Positions 39,009-49,192 of a DNA stretch of 64,000 bases are shown one piece after another (positions within the stretch are counted from its first letter, which is position 1; each line of letters starts with the position of its first letter). The notes beneath the pieces are model-generated. The model ran no database searches, had not been told where the DNA came from, and worked only from the letters and a program-made list of their open reading frames with translations. The position numbers and the translations under genes were made by a program. Source of the DNA: Neorickettsia helminthoeca str. Oregon. GTDB lineage: Bacteria; Pseudomonadota; Alphaproteobacteria; Rickettsiales; Anaplasmataceae. The stretch lies in contig NZ_CP007481.1 in assembly GCF_000632985.1 (NCBI RefSeq), forward strand, positions 682,001-746,000, written 5' to 3'.

Positions 39009-40523
39009 ATGCGAAATTCTCTTCAAATTACTACGGACGTTTCCACTAAGGATACTAGCAGCACAAGAATCGCGAAAAATTCAAAGCTCAGCGCCAGTGA
39101 AAGATTGGAGATTCTCTTCGACAACGGCGAGTTTACCAGGATTGATGATCTAGTCCAGCATAGATGCATGAATTTTGGTTTGGAAAAGAGAATCGTAGAT
39201 GGTGATGGAGTGATAACAGGATATGGTTACATCAAAGGTAGGAAAGTCTTCGCGTATTCACAGGATTTCTCGGTACTTGGTGGTTCGCTGAGCGAGAAAA
39301 ATGCCGGGAAAATCTGTAAAATCATGGATCTCGCTGCAAAGACGCGTAGTCCAATTATTGGAATAAATGATTCAGGTGGCGCAAGGATACAGGAAGGTGT
39401 GGATTCCCTAGCAGGCTACGGTGAGATCTTTAGGCGTAATGTTCAGCTTTCTGGTGTTGTTCCTCAGCTCTCGCTAATCATGGGGCCTTGCGCTGGTGGC
39501 GCAGTCTATTCCCCCGCACTCACGGACTTTATTTTCATGGTGAAAAATACGAGTTATATGTTCGTCACCGGCCCTAAGGTTGTGAAAACCGTGCTTAGAG
39601 AGGATTTAACTCAAGATGAATTGGGTGGCACCGATGTGCATACAAAGAAATCGGGTGTATGCGATAAAGCATTCGCAAATGATGCAGAGCTCCTCATTTC
39701 TGTCAGGGACTTCATAGATTTCCTTCCACAGAACAATTGTGAACCTTCACGTAAGAATAGCTGTAATGATCCCGTCGATAGGCAGACCGAGTGGCTAAAC
39801 TACTCGAAGCCGATGGTATCAAATCTGCCATATGACATGAAGGGTATCATCGGTGCACTAGTGGACGATGGCTACTTCTTTGAATTAGGATCAGAATTTG
39901 CTAAGAATATCCTCACTGGGTTTGCAAGGATCGGCGGAATGAATATAGGAATCGTAGCAAATCAGCCTTTAGTCTTGGCTGGTTGTCTGGATATAAATTC
40001 ATCAAGAAAAGCGGGACGTTTTGTGCGGTTCTGCGATGCTTTTAACATCCCGATCCTCACGTTAGTTGATGTTCCCGGTTTCCTACCGGGTTCCGTACAA
40101 GAACAGAATGCTATTATCAAGCATGGGGCAAAACTCCTATATGCATACGCGGAGGCAACTGTCCCCAAGGTTACACTGATCGTGAAGAAAGCGTATGGTG
40201 GAGCCTACATAGTGATGGGCTCGAAACACCTCGCAAGTGATGTGAACCTCGCATGGCCAGAAGCAGAAGTCGCTGTCATGGGCCCAGAAGCCGCTGTGGA
40301 AATCATCTTTAAAAGAGAAATTTCCACGCCTGGAAGAGCAGCTGAACTGGCCTTAGAGTACAAAGCAAAATTTGCTAACCCTAAGGTCCCTGCATCTAGG
40401 GGTTACATAGACAGCATCATAACTCCTGCAGATAGCAGAAGAAAAATTATCGAAGCCTTCGAAATGCTTTCCGGTAAGGAGTCGACAACCCTCTGGAAAA
40501 AACATGATAACTTACCTATGTAG
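39009..40523 (+). CDS. pccB: Propionyl-CoA carboxylase beta chain
   Basis: Carboxyltransferase subunit, 504 residues, of the biotin enzyme that makes methylmalonyl-CoA from propionyl-CoA. Family signatures are seen: SASERLEILFDNGEF near the N-terminus, DFSVLGGSLSEKNAGKI, INDSGGARIQEGVDSLAGY, MGPCAGGAVYSPALTDF and the C-terminal AYGGAYIVMGSKHL. The biotin-carrying alpha chain is encoded at 61273-63231. The start ATG follows the promoter at 38955-38984 closely. The pathway feeds degraded amino-acid or odd-chain carbon into the TCA cycle. Confidence 0.97.
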   Translation: MRNSLQITTDVSTKDTSSTRIAKNSKLSASERLEILFDNGEFTRIDDLVQHRCMNFGLEKRIVDGDGVITGYGYIKGRKVFAYSQDFSVLGGSLSEKNAGKICKIMDLAAKTRSPIIGINDSGGARIQEGVDSLAGYGEIFRRNVQLSGVVPQLSLIMGPCAGGAVYSPALTDFIFMVKNTSYMFVTGPKVVKTVLREDLTQDELGGTDVHTKKSGVCDKAFANDAELLISVRDFIDFLPQNNCEPSRKNSCNDPVDRQTEWLNYSKPMVSNLPYDMKGIIGALVDDGYFFELGSEFAKNILTGFARIGGMNIGIVANQPLVLAGCLDINSSRKAGRFVRFCDAFNIPILTLVDVPGFLPGSVQEQNAIIKHGAKLLYAYAEATVPKVTLIVKKAYGGAYIVMGSKHLASDVNLAWPEAEVAVMGPEAAVEIIFKREISTPGRAAELALEYKAKFANPKVPASRGYIDSIITPADSRRKIIEAFEMLSGKESTTLWKKHDNLPM

Positions 40524-40679
40524 TTTTCTGTATAACCTTCAGTGGTGACTCGCAATTTGGAATTATCTCTTTTAGGTCGCGGCTTTGTGTTGCGAAGTCC
40601 AAGATGACTGTGCGAAATCGAAGTTATACTCTGGTTAGTTTTTTTGTGATAGGATCCTAAGAGACTTGCCGAATTTCCC

Positions 40680-41189
40680 ATGCGTTTGATTCTTCTGTTA
40701 TTCTACATATTTGCTACCGCTGGTCTTGCGAATGCCAATCCGATCCTTGAGTATTTTCTCACTATGAGCTATGTTGAGGGCGGTATGACTCCTTGTTCTG
40801 AGATTTCAAAACAATTACAAGACGAGGGGAAAAAGAGGCAACTTACTCAGGTACTTGCCTTGGCACTTGGTGCAATACAAAATTGCGGCACTTTTGCAAA
40901 CGCTGATAAAGTTACAGAGGTCTTAGATGGAGCTGTTGCGTACTGCAACCTGCATCCTAATACTATTTTTAGCATGGCGCTAGTTAATGCGATAAAACCT
41001 GTGAATATTACTAGTTTTAGGTGTAGCGCCTCGACTGTTAGAGGGGATCCTGCACAAAGTAGTGATAAGGAAATAAGCTCAAAATCGCCCAAGCAAGCCG
41101 AGCGGAAAAAGAATGGAGCCCAAAAGCATTCAAGCAAAACATCCACACGAAAAAATGAAGACCATTCGAAGGTGATAATTATCGATTAG
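40680..41189 (+). CDS. Hypothetical exported protein with basic tail
   Basis: A 169-residue protein with a signal peptide (LLLFYIFATAGLANA, cleavage probably after ANA). The mature N-terminal part, about 95 residues, has four cysteines and mixed helices. From about residue 120 a Lys/Ser/Asn-rich low-complexity segment (KSPKQAERKKNG) leads to the end VIIID. No family recognised. It follows pccB by 156 bases on the same strand and could be exported or surface-exposed. The basic tail may bind nucleic acid or polyanions; this is speculation. Confidence 0.65.
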   Translation: MRLILLLFYIFATAGLANANPILEYFLTMSYVEGGMTPCSEISKQLQDEGKKRQLTQVLALALGAIQNCGTFANADKVTEVLDGAVAYCNLHPNTIFSMALVNAIKPVNITSFRCSASTVRGDPAQSSDKEISSKSPKQAERKKNGAQKHSSKTSTRKNEDHSKVIIID

Positions 41190-41380
41190 GAGCTATATGA
41201 TTTATCGATGCAAGGTGTTGCAATGGAACGTTCAGGTTACCAATAGTTTTCAAATTCAAGTAAACCGATACTCGGATCATAGGCTGCAGATGCGCTAGTA
41301 AACTCGAATACTGTCGGATCTTTTTTGAAATATGGTAAGATAGGTGATACCATTAACCCTTGTTTCCGGCCTGTATCAGA

Positions 41381-42658
41381 ATGCGTTTATTGACCTTGAT
41401 ATTTATTTTCGTTGCGGCGGATTTTGCATACCCCTATGACCTGAAGGATGCACTCCGGGATGCTCTCGCAAATAATGATGACATAGCAGTCATAAGTAGA
41501 CAATCTGAGCTGTCATCCCTGCAGTCGAAAATAGCGCTTTCTGACTTGCTACCTACTGCAGCGTTGGGGCTGAGCTACGATCTTCATGGGGAACTCTGGT
41601 CACCTATTGGAATAGGAAGTCTAACAAACCCAGGAATCGGAATAGTAGTTAAACACAATCTTTCGAGTTTGATTGCCCCAACATCCAGGTTACTGATGGC
41701 TAAGCATGATCACTTGAGCGCCAAGTTTCTACACGCAGATGCGGTACATAAGATTCTATTACAGGTTATTGAGGCTTATTTGGGGGTGATCGAATCCGAA
41801 GAGACTCTTGCTCTATATAAAGAAAGTATTCGTGCTCTGGAGATGCATCTGGATGCCGTACATCGCGCACTGAAATTAGGAGAAAGTACAAAAGGGGAGC
41901 TTGCATATGCAAAAGCTAGACTTTCGTCAGCTAAGTCACAGTATCTCCGGGCTGAAAATAGCGCGGAAAAAAGCAAGGACTTCTTTTCATATCTTACAGG
42001 AAAGCGACATCTATCAGACAACCTTCAGGAGCCGTATTTCAATAGAAAATACATCCCTAATACCTTGAATGATGTGATGAAACTGGCTTTGGCTAATAAT
42101 ATGACACTGAAAGCTTCGAAAAGTTCCAGGGAATCAGCGAAGCTAAAAATTGCCGAAGCCATTGGAAACTGGATGCCTTCAGTCAGTGTAGAGACGAGCT
42201 TCCAATATGCTCCCTCAACTAGGGTTGTCGCAGATGGGGTACGGTATCTCTCCTCACAAACAGTGCTGAACATAGGTTTGCCACTATTCACTGGTGGTAA
42301 GAATAGCATCGTTGTAGCAATGGCATACGAGAATAAGGCTTTAAAGGAACATGAGTACAGTGCTAAAAATAAACTTCTTGAACAGGAAGTACGTGAAGCC
42401 TGGAATAATTATCGCAATTCTGAATCACTTGTCGCTGCCTCTCGTGACCTAGTTGATGCCCATGACATTGCTTTCAAAAGCATCAAACAGGAGGCACAGT
42501 TGAACTTGAAGAGCAACCTCAACGTTATAGATGCCGAGCTGGAACTGTTGAAGGCCAGGATCCAATTAAGACAGGCACAAAGTGGAAGAATAATCGCTTT
42601 CTATAAACTTTTCTTCATGCTCCATGGTGGTGATGCAATAAAGCTACTATTAGGCTGA
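41381..42658 (+). CDS. tolC: TolC-like outer membrane efflux protein
   Basis: Outer membrane channel of tripartite efflux or type I secretion, 425 residues. An N-terminal signal peptide runs to about residue 18 (VAADFAYPYDLKDAL), then comes the repeated helical hairpin pattern with DLLPTAALGLSYD and DWMPSVSVETSF-like repeats, and the C-terminal half repeats the same fold (KSNLNVIDAELELLKA). The ATG at 41381 is taken; the frame stays open from a TTG at 41360. The partner inner-membrane and adaptor genes are not in the window. Type I effectors such as ankyrin-repeat proteins of this family use such a channel. Confidence 0.92.
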   Translation: MRLLTLIFIFVAADFAYPYDLKDALRDALANNDDIAVISRQSELSSLQSKIALSDLLPTAALGLSYDLHGELWSPIGIGSLTNPGIGIVVKHNLSSLIAPTSRLLMAKHDHLSAKFLHADAVHKILLQVIEAYLGVIESEETLALYKESIRALEMHLDAVHRALKLGESTKGELAYAKARLSSAKSQYLRAENSAEKSKDFFSYLTGKRHLSDNLQEPYFNRKYIPNTLNDVMKLALANNMTLKASKSSRESAKLKIAEAIGNWMPSVSVETSFQYAPSTRVVADGVRYLSSQTVLNIGLPLFTGGKNSIVVAMAYENKALKEHEYSAKNKLLEQEVREAWNNYRNSESLVAASRDLVDAHDIAFKSIKQEAQLNLKSNLNVIDAELELLKARIQLRQAQSGRIIAFYKLFFMLHGGDAIKLLLG

Positions 42659-42752
42659 TCCAAAGATAGAGCCCCTGAATCTGGGATTGTTTCGGAAAAA
42701 TGGAGATCGGACTAAGCATACAGATGGAGAGTATTGTAAAGTGGCGCAAAGA

Positions 42753-44018
42753 TCAATGACCAGAAGTAGTGTATTTGTTTTGTATATACTCCATTATAAT
42801 CTGTTTGGACTTCTCAAGAATGTTGTCACCTGTTAATTTCCTCGCTGGTTTGCCATCTATGAAGATAGCTGCGACTTTTTTCTCATTATATCCAGGCAAA
42901 CTGATACCGATATTTGCATGTTTACCTTCACCTGGTCCGTTCACCACGCAACCCATGACAGCAAGTTTAAAATCCTCTACACCCCGGTATTTTTGTTTCC
43001 ATTCGCTCAGATTGTCCATAATGTAAGCATTTAGATCGTAAGTAAGTCTCTGGAAATAATCCCCACTTGTTCTACCACAACCAGGACAAGACGTAATCTG
43101 CGGCGCAAATGCACGTAACCCCATCGATTGTAATATTGCTTGACAGGTTTCAACTTCAGTGACTCTGGACTCACCGGGCTTTTGGGTAAGAGAAGCGCGT
43201 ATAGTATCTCCTATGCCATTATGCAGTAACACAGCGAGAGCGGCAGTCGTTTTTATTATTCCGGGATTGCCCATACCTGCTTCAGTCAACCCAAGATGCA
43301 GCGGATAATTAGAGAGTTCCGCCAATGACGAATAGACTGAGATTAAATCCTGGAAATTGCTAACCTTACACGAAATAACGATCTTATCGGATTTCAAACC
43401 CAATTCCTCGGCACGCTTGGCACTTATCAATGCTGATTGGACCAACGCACTCCGCAACACATCAGAATAGGATGCAGGTTTTTCCATTTTTGCATTGTCG
43501 TCCATGATTTTTTGTAGTAGGGACTGGTCCAAACTTCCCCAATTGACACCAATTCTGATTGGAAGATCATACTTACAAATTAATTCAATGACCTTGTCAA
43601 AATTTGCATCTCGCTTGGAACCAAAGCCTATATTGCCCGGATTAATTCTCATTTTCCCAAGGGACCTGATAGCCTCTGCTTGAGTCTCCAGAATTTGTTT
43701 AACCTCATACTGGCCACACCCGACTAAAGGAATGCTCTCAAAACCCGCCTTATCTAAGGCTTCCCTTATGTATGGAATCGCAGCTGCTGCCTTCTCACTA
43801 TTGATTGCGATTCTGATTAGCTCGGAACCAGCCCTTGCTAGTGCCAACGCCTCTCTGGATTCATCTTCCGCGATTGCAAGTATGTTGTTAGGATCCACCC
43901 TAGTTCCAGATGTCATGGACTGCACAATAACTGGATTACCACCACCCATTTTCACGCCGGCCACATCAACGACGAGGGATTTCCTTTTTAATTTGCGCTG
44001 GAACATTTCCTCTAACAT
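42753..44018 (-). CDS. ispG: 4-hydroxy-3-methylbut-2-enyl diphosphate synthase
   Basis: Penultimate iron-sulfur enzyme of the MEP isoprenoid pathway (GcpE), 421 residues. It contains GGNPVIVQSMTSG, MRINPGNIG, and the cluster ligands in ITSCPGCGRTSGDYF and GCVVNGPGEG. The ATG at 44018 has AAGGG about ten bases upstream. A GTG at 44039 would overlap the preceding gene by 8 bases and is less likely. It lies just after the phosphatase-like gene on the same strand. Isoprenoid precursors would feed ubiquinone (ubiA, coq9). Confidence 0.95.
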   Translation of the reverse strand: MLEEMFQRKLKRKSLVVDVAGVKMGGGNPVIVQSMTSGTRVDPNNILAIAEDESREALALARAGSELIRIAINSEKAAAAIPYIREALDKAGFESIPLVGCGQYEVKQILETQAEAIRSLGKMRINPGNIGFGSKRDANFDKVIELICKYDLPIRIGVNWGSLDQSLLQKIMDDNAKMEKPASYSDVLRSALVQSALISAKRAEELGLKSDKIVISCKVSNFQDLISVYSSLAELSNYPLHLGLTEAGMGNPGIIKTTAALAVLLHNGIGDTIRASLTQKPGESRVTEVETCQAILQSMGLRAFAPQITSCPGCGRTSGDYFQRLTYDLNAYIMDNLSEWKQKYRGVEDFKLAVMGCVVNGPGEGKHANIGISLPGYNEKKVAAIFIDGKPARKLTGDNILEKSKQIIMEYIQNKYTTSGH

Positions 44019-44031
44019 GTAGAATGTGCCC

Positions 44032-44766
44032 TTATACACCTGAAATATTCATTCTAGGAATAGTCGGTTCAAGCCTCTCACATAAACCAAAATGACCAAA
44101 TAGTGAGTTTCTATGAAATTTGAGCTCCCTTGCACTACTTTCGGAAGCAATTAACCTTACTAAGAGTAACATGTTAGGATTCACAATTTCCGTATTCAGA
44201 AGCAGTGCATCCGCTCTCCCAGAGGCTAGATAGGCCGCACTCAAGCTATCACATCCTAGCAATCTACACTCCCGAAAACTAAATTGATTCTCAGGGTAAT
44301 TAAGTAAAGCAACCGTATTACCGATATCAGTGAAAGTCTTTATTTTCAAACGCACGATACCACCTAAATCTTCGAGGTAGGCTCCATAGGATCTTTCAGC
44401 GTAGAATGTGGTGTATGATAATGGTGCTTCTATCACGCATATGACCGGCTCATCACCCTTCTTGAGTAGTACTGATACTGTGAATTCTGGTATTCCGCGA
44501 AGAAAATTTTCTTTTCCATCTACAGGGAAGATCACTATCTTATACTGGGAGCCAGTTGCGATATTATAATCACGCAAATCACGTTCCAACCTGGATCCAA
44601 CCTTCGAGTAAGCTTCCTGAAAAAAAGTCCCTAAATTCGGAGAACCTTGTAACCGTTGTATTTCATGGAAGTCCCTGACTAACGGATTACAAACCTTCCT
44701 TATGATTTCAGTGACTTTCCTTACGGTGCTAGAACGTATCCCCATCTTCAGTGCCAAGAGAATCAA
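44032..44766 (-). CDS. Degenerate inositol monophosphatase-like protein
   Basis: A 244-residue protein with the outline of the IMPase/SuhB family: an N-terminal helix then FPVDGKENFLRGIPEFTVSVLLKKGDEPV, which aligns with the usual WxxDPIDGTxNF region. The metal-binding Asp-Pro is replaced by Phe-Pro, the Gly-Glu-Glu motif upstream is not recognisable, and no WDxA motif is seen in the C-terminal half. It is therefore probably not a working phosphatase. An alternative ATG at 44745 gives a slightly shorter product. It ends a few bases before ispG and may be co-transcribed. Assignment by motif pattern. Confidence 0.65.
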   Translation of the reverse strand: MILLALKMGIRSSTVRKVTEIIRKVCNPLVRDFHEIQRLQGSPNLGTFFQEAYSKVGSRLERDLRDYNIATGSQYKIVIFPVDGKENFLRGIPEFTVSVLLKKGDEPVICVIEAPLSYTTFYAERSYGAYLEDLGGIVRLKIKTFTDIGNTVALLNYPENQFSFRECRLLGCDSLSAAYLASGRADALLLNTEIVNPNMLLLVRLIASESSARELKFHRNSLFGHFGLCERLEPTIPRMNISGV

Positions 44767-44882
44767 AACGATGGTAGCATCTTATTTCGGAGGTTGCAAA
44801 AGACAAACAGAGCCCGACAGAAGCCCAGAAACAGAAAAGATAAGAATTTCACTAATTACACAAGGTACTTCACCGGAATTTT

Positions 44883-47800
44883 TCAACGAAACGCGGCAAT
44901 ACCTTTCGTGTTAACTAGCAGCCGCACTTTCTCCGCAATCTGCCAAAAGCCCTCACGTGCTTGTCGAGTTACTGGATTTGTTTCGACAAACAAGGATTCA
45001 TACTGAGCGATTTTCTCAGAAATTACCTCCTTAGCATCGGACATAGTAGTTACACAGGCACTAATATCACCCGCTTGGGAATCAAATTCAGTCAAGGCAC
45101 CCATCTCAGCTGAGATCTTGTTTACATGCGGAGCAAGTCTATTTATCTCCGCGTTCAATTGCGATCCGAATGGCGTCGGAAGAGTAGGAGGATAATATTT
45201 ACGTAAATGTAATCTAGCACTGAGCCTGGCAAAACTCACGTTGAACAAGAGAGAAAAAAATCTAATAAATACCAAGAAAAAGCTCTCTATATGTCTAAGT
45301 AGTGTACCCGGCAAGGACAAATGATATGATTTAGCAACACGCTTGCTAAACTTATAGGTATCATCATTCTTGAAGGCATATGAATTTCCCTTCAAAACAG
45401 CGGGTACAGGAACAGCAATAGAAGTATAGAATTTACACAACAAGGATCGCGCTTCTGATAATACTGGAGCGAACTCCTCACTTAGAACGTCAAAAGCAAC
45501 CGTGCCGCCTACAATCTCTTGATCCTGTAGTAGATCCTCAAGCAAATGCAAAGAATTAGAAATCCTCCAACACTGTCTGGATGAACCGAAAGCCTTCACA
45601 TTTTTCTTCACAATACACGAATCAAAGTACCGCTGTAAAACTCTTACCTCACTCAGCACCTCTTCTGGAGTCTTATCGCTCCCACACATACAACTGGAAA
45701 ACGAACAAACGTGTATTCGTAACAACGTCCTTGATACGTCATACATACTCACTTCACCGGTACTCAAGTCTGCAAACTCAGAAAGCCACTCACAATGAAT
45801 GTACTTCATAGAGAGTTCTTTTATCCGCCTAACACTGAACTTAACAACACTGAGATCAACTGAAATGATGTGGAAGAAATTACCAAGAAAAGATTGCCTT
45901 TCCATGGCACAAGTATTGCGCGCATCGCACGCAACTTCACAGAGATATATCAGGCGTGCCATAAATACGGCTTCCGAGCGTCTGGAGCTAGTAATGTTGT
46001 AGAAGTTATGATAGAACCCGTAGGGATTCAAAATGTTAAAATTCCAAGTAGAAGGAAGATACCAAACAAAGGATCCTTGACTTCTAATAAAATACCCATC
46101 AATTGCATCCATCAACCTTCTAGGCGCAGTTTTCAGAGCTTGTACGAAATCGACTTTTATAAGACGCACCATAATGGCTAGAAAATTCCCTTCATATAAC
46201 GCAAGTAACGCTTCTGAGAGACAATTACGTACAGTGGTACAACAAAAAATAACAACATTGTGCAGAGCTGTACAACACGTGGAGAGGAAATTACCAAGAA
46301 GAAAAGCATCGATGAACTTTAGCAGTAACATCGTAGAGACAAATAACGCAACAGATAGCGGTGAAAGCAGAAGGTCCAATATGAAAAGTGACAAGAACGC
46401 TACCAGAAAACTCTTAGCAATATAGTTCAGTGTAAAAACTCTATTGTGAACGAAAAACTTCATCAGAATTTTAGTGACCGCCCAGACAACAAATGCAACG
46501 GAAACTAAAACCAGCAACACGATTGCGCAGAAACGGAGGAAACAAGTACGAAGCTGTGAAAACAACTCTTTTAAAGAGAATGTTCCCGTCTTGCGCTTAT
46601 ACAAAAATTTCCCACTGATACCAAGGAGACGAAAATGTCTTTTCTTTCGTATCGGTAAATCCAATTGCTCCCTTATTTTCGAAGCTACACTATTGTCCCC
46701 GCCCCAATCATCGTCCCTTCTTTCGAAACGCTTTGCACAAACCGCGGAGACTGAAGACAAAAAAGGAAAAACCATATAAAGAAAGGAGTGCACTTTTTCG
46801 CAAAGGACTTTCCTTTCAGATCTCTCAATGACTATACCATCCCGAAAAAGAGGTTTGAGGCAAGCAATAAAGTCACTGCAATTTTCATTTGATAGCCCAT
46901 CAATAGAAGCAACGTACCTTCCTACCCCTTCCAGAGCAGCCTCGCTGCAGGACAAGTAGTCCTTCAGGGAAACGATCCCATATAGAGGAATATCAAAAAC
47001 ATCCGATGTAAGATCTTTGGTACTCCTAATAGAGGTGAACAAACTCTGCAGTTCAGAAAAAGACAAGTTGAGCACCCAACTTCCATATCCGAATCCACAA
47101 CTATCCTCATAGAAAGATAACACTCCACTAATGAGCTCTTTCAATTTTGGGAAAACTTGCCCGAATTTTTCTTGTGAAACTGCAGTAGAATCCGACAATG
47201 CTTTCAGATATACATTTACTACACCACAGACAAAACGATGATAATGCTGAGCACGCAACACCGCTACTGGATCATTTGCTCCCTGAATAAACGAGGAGTT
47301 TAATAACACTTTATCCCTAAAGTCCCTTAGCCCTCTAACTATTGAATCTTTGTCTAAGGTAACCTCGCCCTCAGCGGCAGAAAGATAACGTACCAACGCT
47401 CGTACAGAATCAGCAATTCTTGCTTCAGCAAGGCTGCTCTCGATTTCTTTCAATCGATCAGGGCTCAAGATGCTAATAAATTTCAGGTAGGAATTGTGAG
47501 TAAATCTCAGAACACCATTACAGAATGTAAAAGAACTATCAGCCCCATCAGAGCCAGAAACATCCTGGACAAGATGGAATTTCTCTATATTTCCATCATT
47601 ACTTGTCTGAAAGTCATCCCGAAGAATCTTAAGTAGAATACTATGCTCCCCTAGAGGAATGATATATTCCTCTCCGTCTCGAACAAAAGTTTTGGGAATG
47701 CAATCCCGCGTAAGCTGAAGATCAACGACACTCTCCGCCGAGTGATACAATCTCTCTAGAACCGGATAATGAGCATGCTCAAATAATATATTGTGAAGCT

Positions 47801-48032
47801 CAAGAGAAATATTCCTAGGGAGCCTAACGATATCACTTGGAACATCAAGCGAAAGGTAAGGTATATCGGTTATAGTAGTAGCCAGTAAATTTGATAATAA
47901 TGTGTGACGATACCCTAATCCATGCTGAAATGGAATGGAAAAAATTTTGGAAGAAAAACAAGGATAGGGAAGGCCAGCAACCGGGGCAAGGACGCCACTG
48001 GAACTAGATAAAGGAGCGACTGCACAACGCAT
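44883..48032 (-). CDS. Large hypothetical membrane protein
   Basis: A 1049-residue protein of no recognised family. The first 470 residues look soluble. Strong hydrophobic segments follow at roughly residues 508-537 (FLRFCAIVLLVLVSVAFVV), 548-595 (SFLVAFLSLFILDLLL and neighbouring runs) and near residue 910 (SFFLVFIRFFSLLF). The intervening and terminal parts are soluble and rich in charged residues and cysteines. There is no signal peptide at the ATG; an upstream GTG at 48065 is also in frame. It lies between the phosphatase-like gene and pdhA, near the rRNA genes, with the surrounding strand bias. It may be surface-exposed or linked to secretion, but nothing proves this. Confidence 0.75.
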   Translation of the reverse strand: MRCAVAPLSSSSGVLAPVAGLPYPCFSSKIFSIPFQHGLGYRHTLLSNLLATTITDIPYLSLDVPSDIVRLPRNISLELHNILFEHAHYPVLERLYHSAESVVDLQLTRDCIPKTFVRDGEEYIIPLGEHSILLKILRDDFQTSNDGNIEKFHLVQDVSGSDGADSSFTFCNGVLRFTHNSYLKFISILSPDRLKEIESSLAEARIADSVRALVRYLSAAEGEVTLDKDSIVRGLRDFRDKVLLNSSFIQGANDPVAVLRAQHYHRFVCGVVNVYLKALSDSTAVSQEKFGQVFPKLKELISGVLSFYEDSCGFGYGSWVLNLSFSELQSLFTSIRSTKDLTSDVFDIPLYGIVSLKDYLSCSEAALEGVGRYVASIDGLSNENCSDFIACLKPLFRDGIVIERSERKVLCEKVHSFLYMVFPFLSSVSAVCAKRFERRDDDWGGDNSVASKIREQLDLPIRKKRHFRLLGISGKFLYKRKTGTFSLKELFSQLRTCFLRFCAIVLLVLVSVAFVVWAVTKILMKFFVHNRVFTLNYIAKSFLVAFLSLFILDLLLSPLSVALFVSTMLLLKFIDAFLLGNFLSTCCTALHNVVIFCCTTVRNCLSEALLALYEGNFLAIMVRLIKVDFVQALKTAPRRLMDAIDGYFIRSQGSFVWYLPSTWNFNILNPYGFYHNFYNITSSRRSEAVFMARLIYLCEVACDARNTCAMERQSFLGNFFHIISVDLSVVKFSVRRIKELSMKYIHCEWLSEFADLSTGEVSMYDVSRTLLRIHVCSFSSCMCGSDKTPEEVLSEVRVLQRYFDSCIVKKNVKAFGSSRQCWRISNSLHLLEDLLQDQEIVGGTVAFDVLSEEFAPVLSEARSLLCKFYTSIAVPVPAVLKGNSYAFKNDDTYKFSKRVAKSYHLSLPGTLLRHIESFFLVFIRFFSLLFNVSFARLSARLHLRKYYPPTLPTPFGSQLNAEINRLAPHVNKISAEMGALTEFDSQAGDISACVTTMSDAKEVISEKIAQYESLFVETNPVTRQAREGFWQIAEKVRLLVNTKGIAAFR

Positions 48033-48167
48033 CTTTGTAAGGGAACCACATACTACGACGAACACACAAAGGGCACACCTAAACTATCATAACGTAAAAG
48101 TTTAAGTAGTAAATACTACCTATACACTAATTACGATATAAAGCAAGATGCAAGAAAAGTCGTCCAC

Positions 48168-49133
48168 CTAGAGGCAATAGACGTTAGTAAAAACTGACGC
48201 AGAATCAGGAAAAGCGGAAGACTGTGCATAAGTGACGCATTCGGCAACACGACGCTTCACATTTTCACGAATCTCAGCAATGGCAGCGGGAGCGATATTC
48301 CCAGAATCCAAAAGCTGCTTCTCCAAAGCTTCAATAGGATCACGCTTCTTATAAGCAGCAACCTCATCCTTGGAGCGATAAGTGGCAGGATCAGACATAG
48401 AATGACCCCTAAAACGATAAGTATTATACTCCACAATAGCCGGCCCACATCCACTTCTTATATGAGCAAGCGCATCTTTCGTCACGCGGACCACTTCCAT
48501 TAGATCCATGCCATCTACAGAGTAACCAGGGATATCAAAGGACCGACCTCTACACGAAAGCAGAGCAGTAGCGGAGACATCACCGACAGCACTGCCCATA
48601 GAATACATGTTATTCTCTATAGCATACAGAACCGGCAAATTCCAAAGAACAGCCATGTTAAACGACTCATAAACCTGTCCCTGGTTAGCCGCACCATCGC
48701 CAAAGTAAACCACACTGACCGAATCAGAGCCTCTATACTTACAAGCAAGAGCCATCCCTGTACCAAGAGAAACCTGGGCACCAACTATGCCATGACCACC
48801 AAAAAAATTTCTATTCACATCAAAGACGTGCATGGAGCCACCCTTGCCACCCGAGCATCCAGAAGCCCTACCTAGAAGCTCCGACATTATGACCTCAGGA
48901 GGTGAACCCCTAGCGATCATAACGCCATGATCTCTATAACTGGTGATAACCGAATCTTCCTCAGTTAAACAGTATTCAACACCAACAGCAACGGCTTCCT
49001 GACCTATGTAGAGATGACAAAAACCGCCCACCTCTCCCATGCCATAAAGCTGCCCGGCCCTCTCCTCAAAACGACGTATAAAGAGCATCTTCTCGTACAT
49101 CGAAATGAGATCTGAGGCAGCACACGAAGACAT
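48168..49133 (-). CDS. pdhA: Pyruvate dehydrogenase E1 component alpha subunit
   Basis: TPP-dependent alpha chain of the pyruvate dehydrogenase complex, 321 residues. Features: RRFEERAGQLYGMGEVGGF, YRDHGVMIARG, the TPP-binding motif GDGAANQGQVYESFNMA to the Asn-Asn of IENNMYSMGSAV, and the phosphorylation-loop region YRFRGHSMSDPATYRS. The start is ATG at 49133; a TTG six bases upstream is also in frame. pdhB is not in the window, so alpha and beta genes are separate here. It sits just downstream of the rRNA terminator. Confidence 0.95.
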   Translation of the reverse strand: MSSCAASDLISMYEKMLFIRRFEERAGQLYGMGEVGGFCHLYIGQEAVAVGVEYCLTEEDSVITSYRDHGVMIARGSPPEVIMSELLGRASGCSGGKGGSMHVFDVNRNFFGGHGIVGAQVSLGTGMALACKYRGSDSVSVVYFGDGAANQGQVYESFNMAVLWNLPVLYAIENNMYSMGSAVGDVSATALLSCRGRSFDIPGYSVDGMDLMEVVRVTKDALAHIRSGCGPAIVEYNTYRFRGHSMSDPATYRSKDEVAAYKKRDPIEALEKQLLDSGNIAPAAIAEIRENVKRRVAECVTYAQSSAFPDSASVFTNVYCL

Positions 49134-49143
49134 AGTCAAAGAC

Positions 49144-49179
49144 TAAAAATAAAACAAGGAACCAGCCAAACGGCTCCTT
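49144..49179 (-). terminator. rRNA operon terminator
   Basis: On the minus strand aaggagcc pairs with ggctggttcctt (bulged), followed by gttttattttt. It directly follows the 5S gene. Confidence 0.75.
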
Positions 49180-49192
49180 TATGATCTCATGG

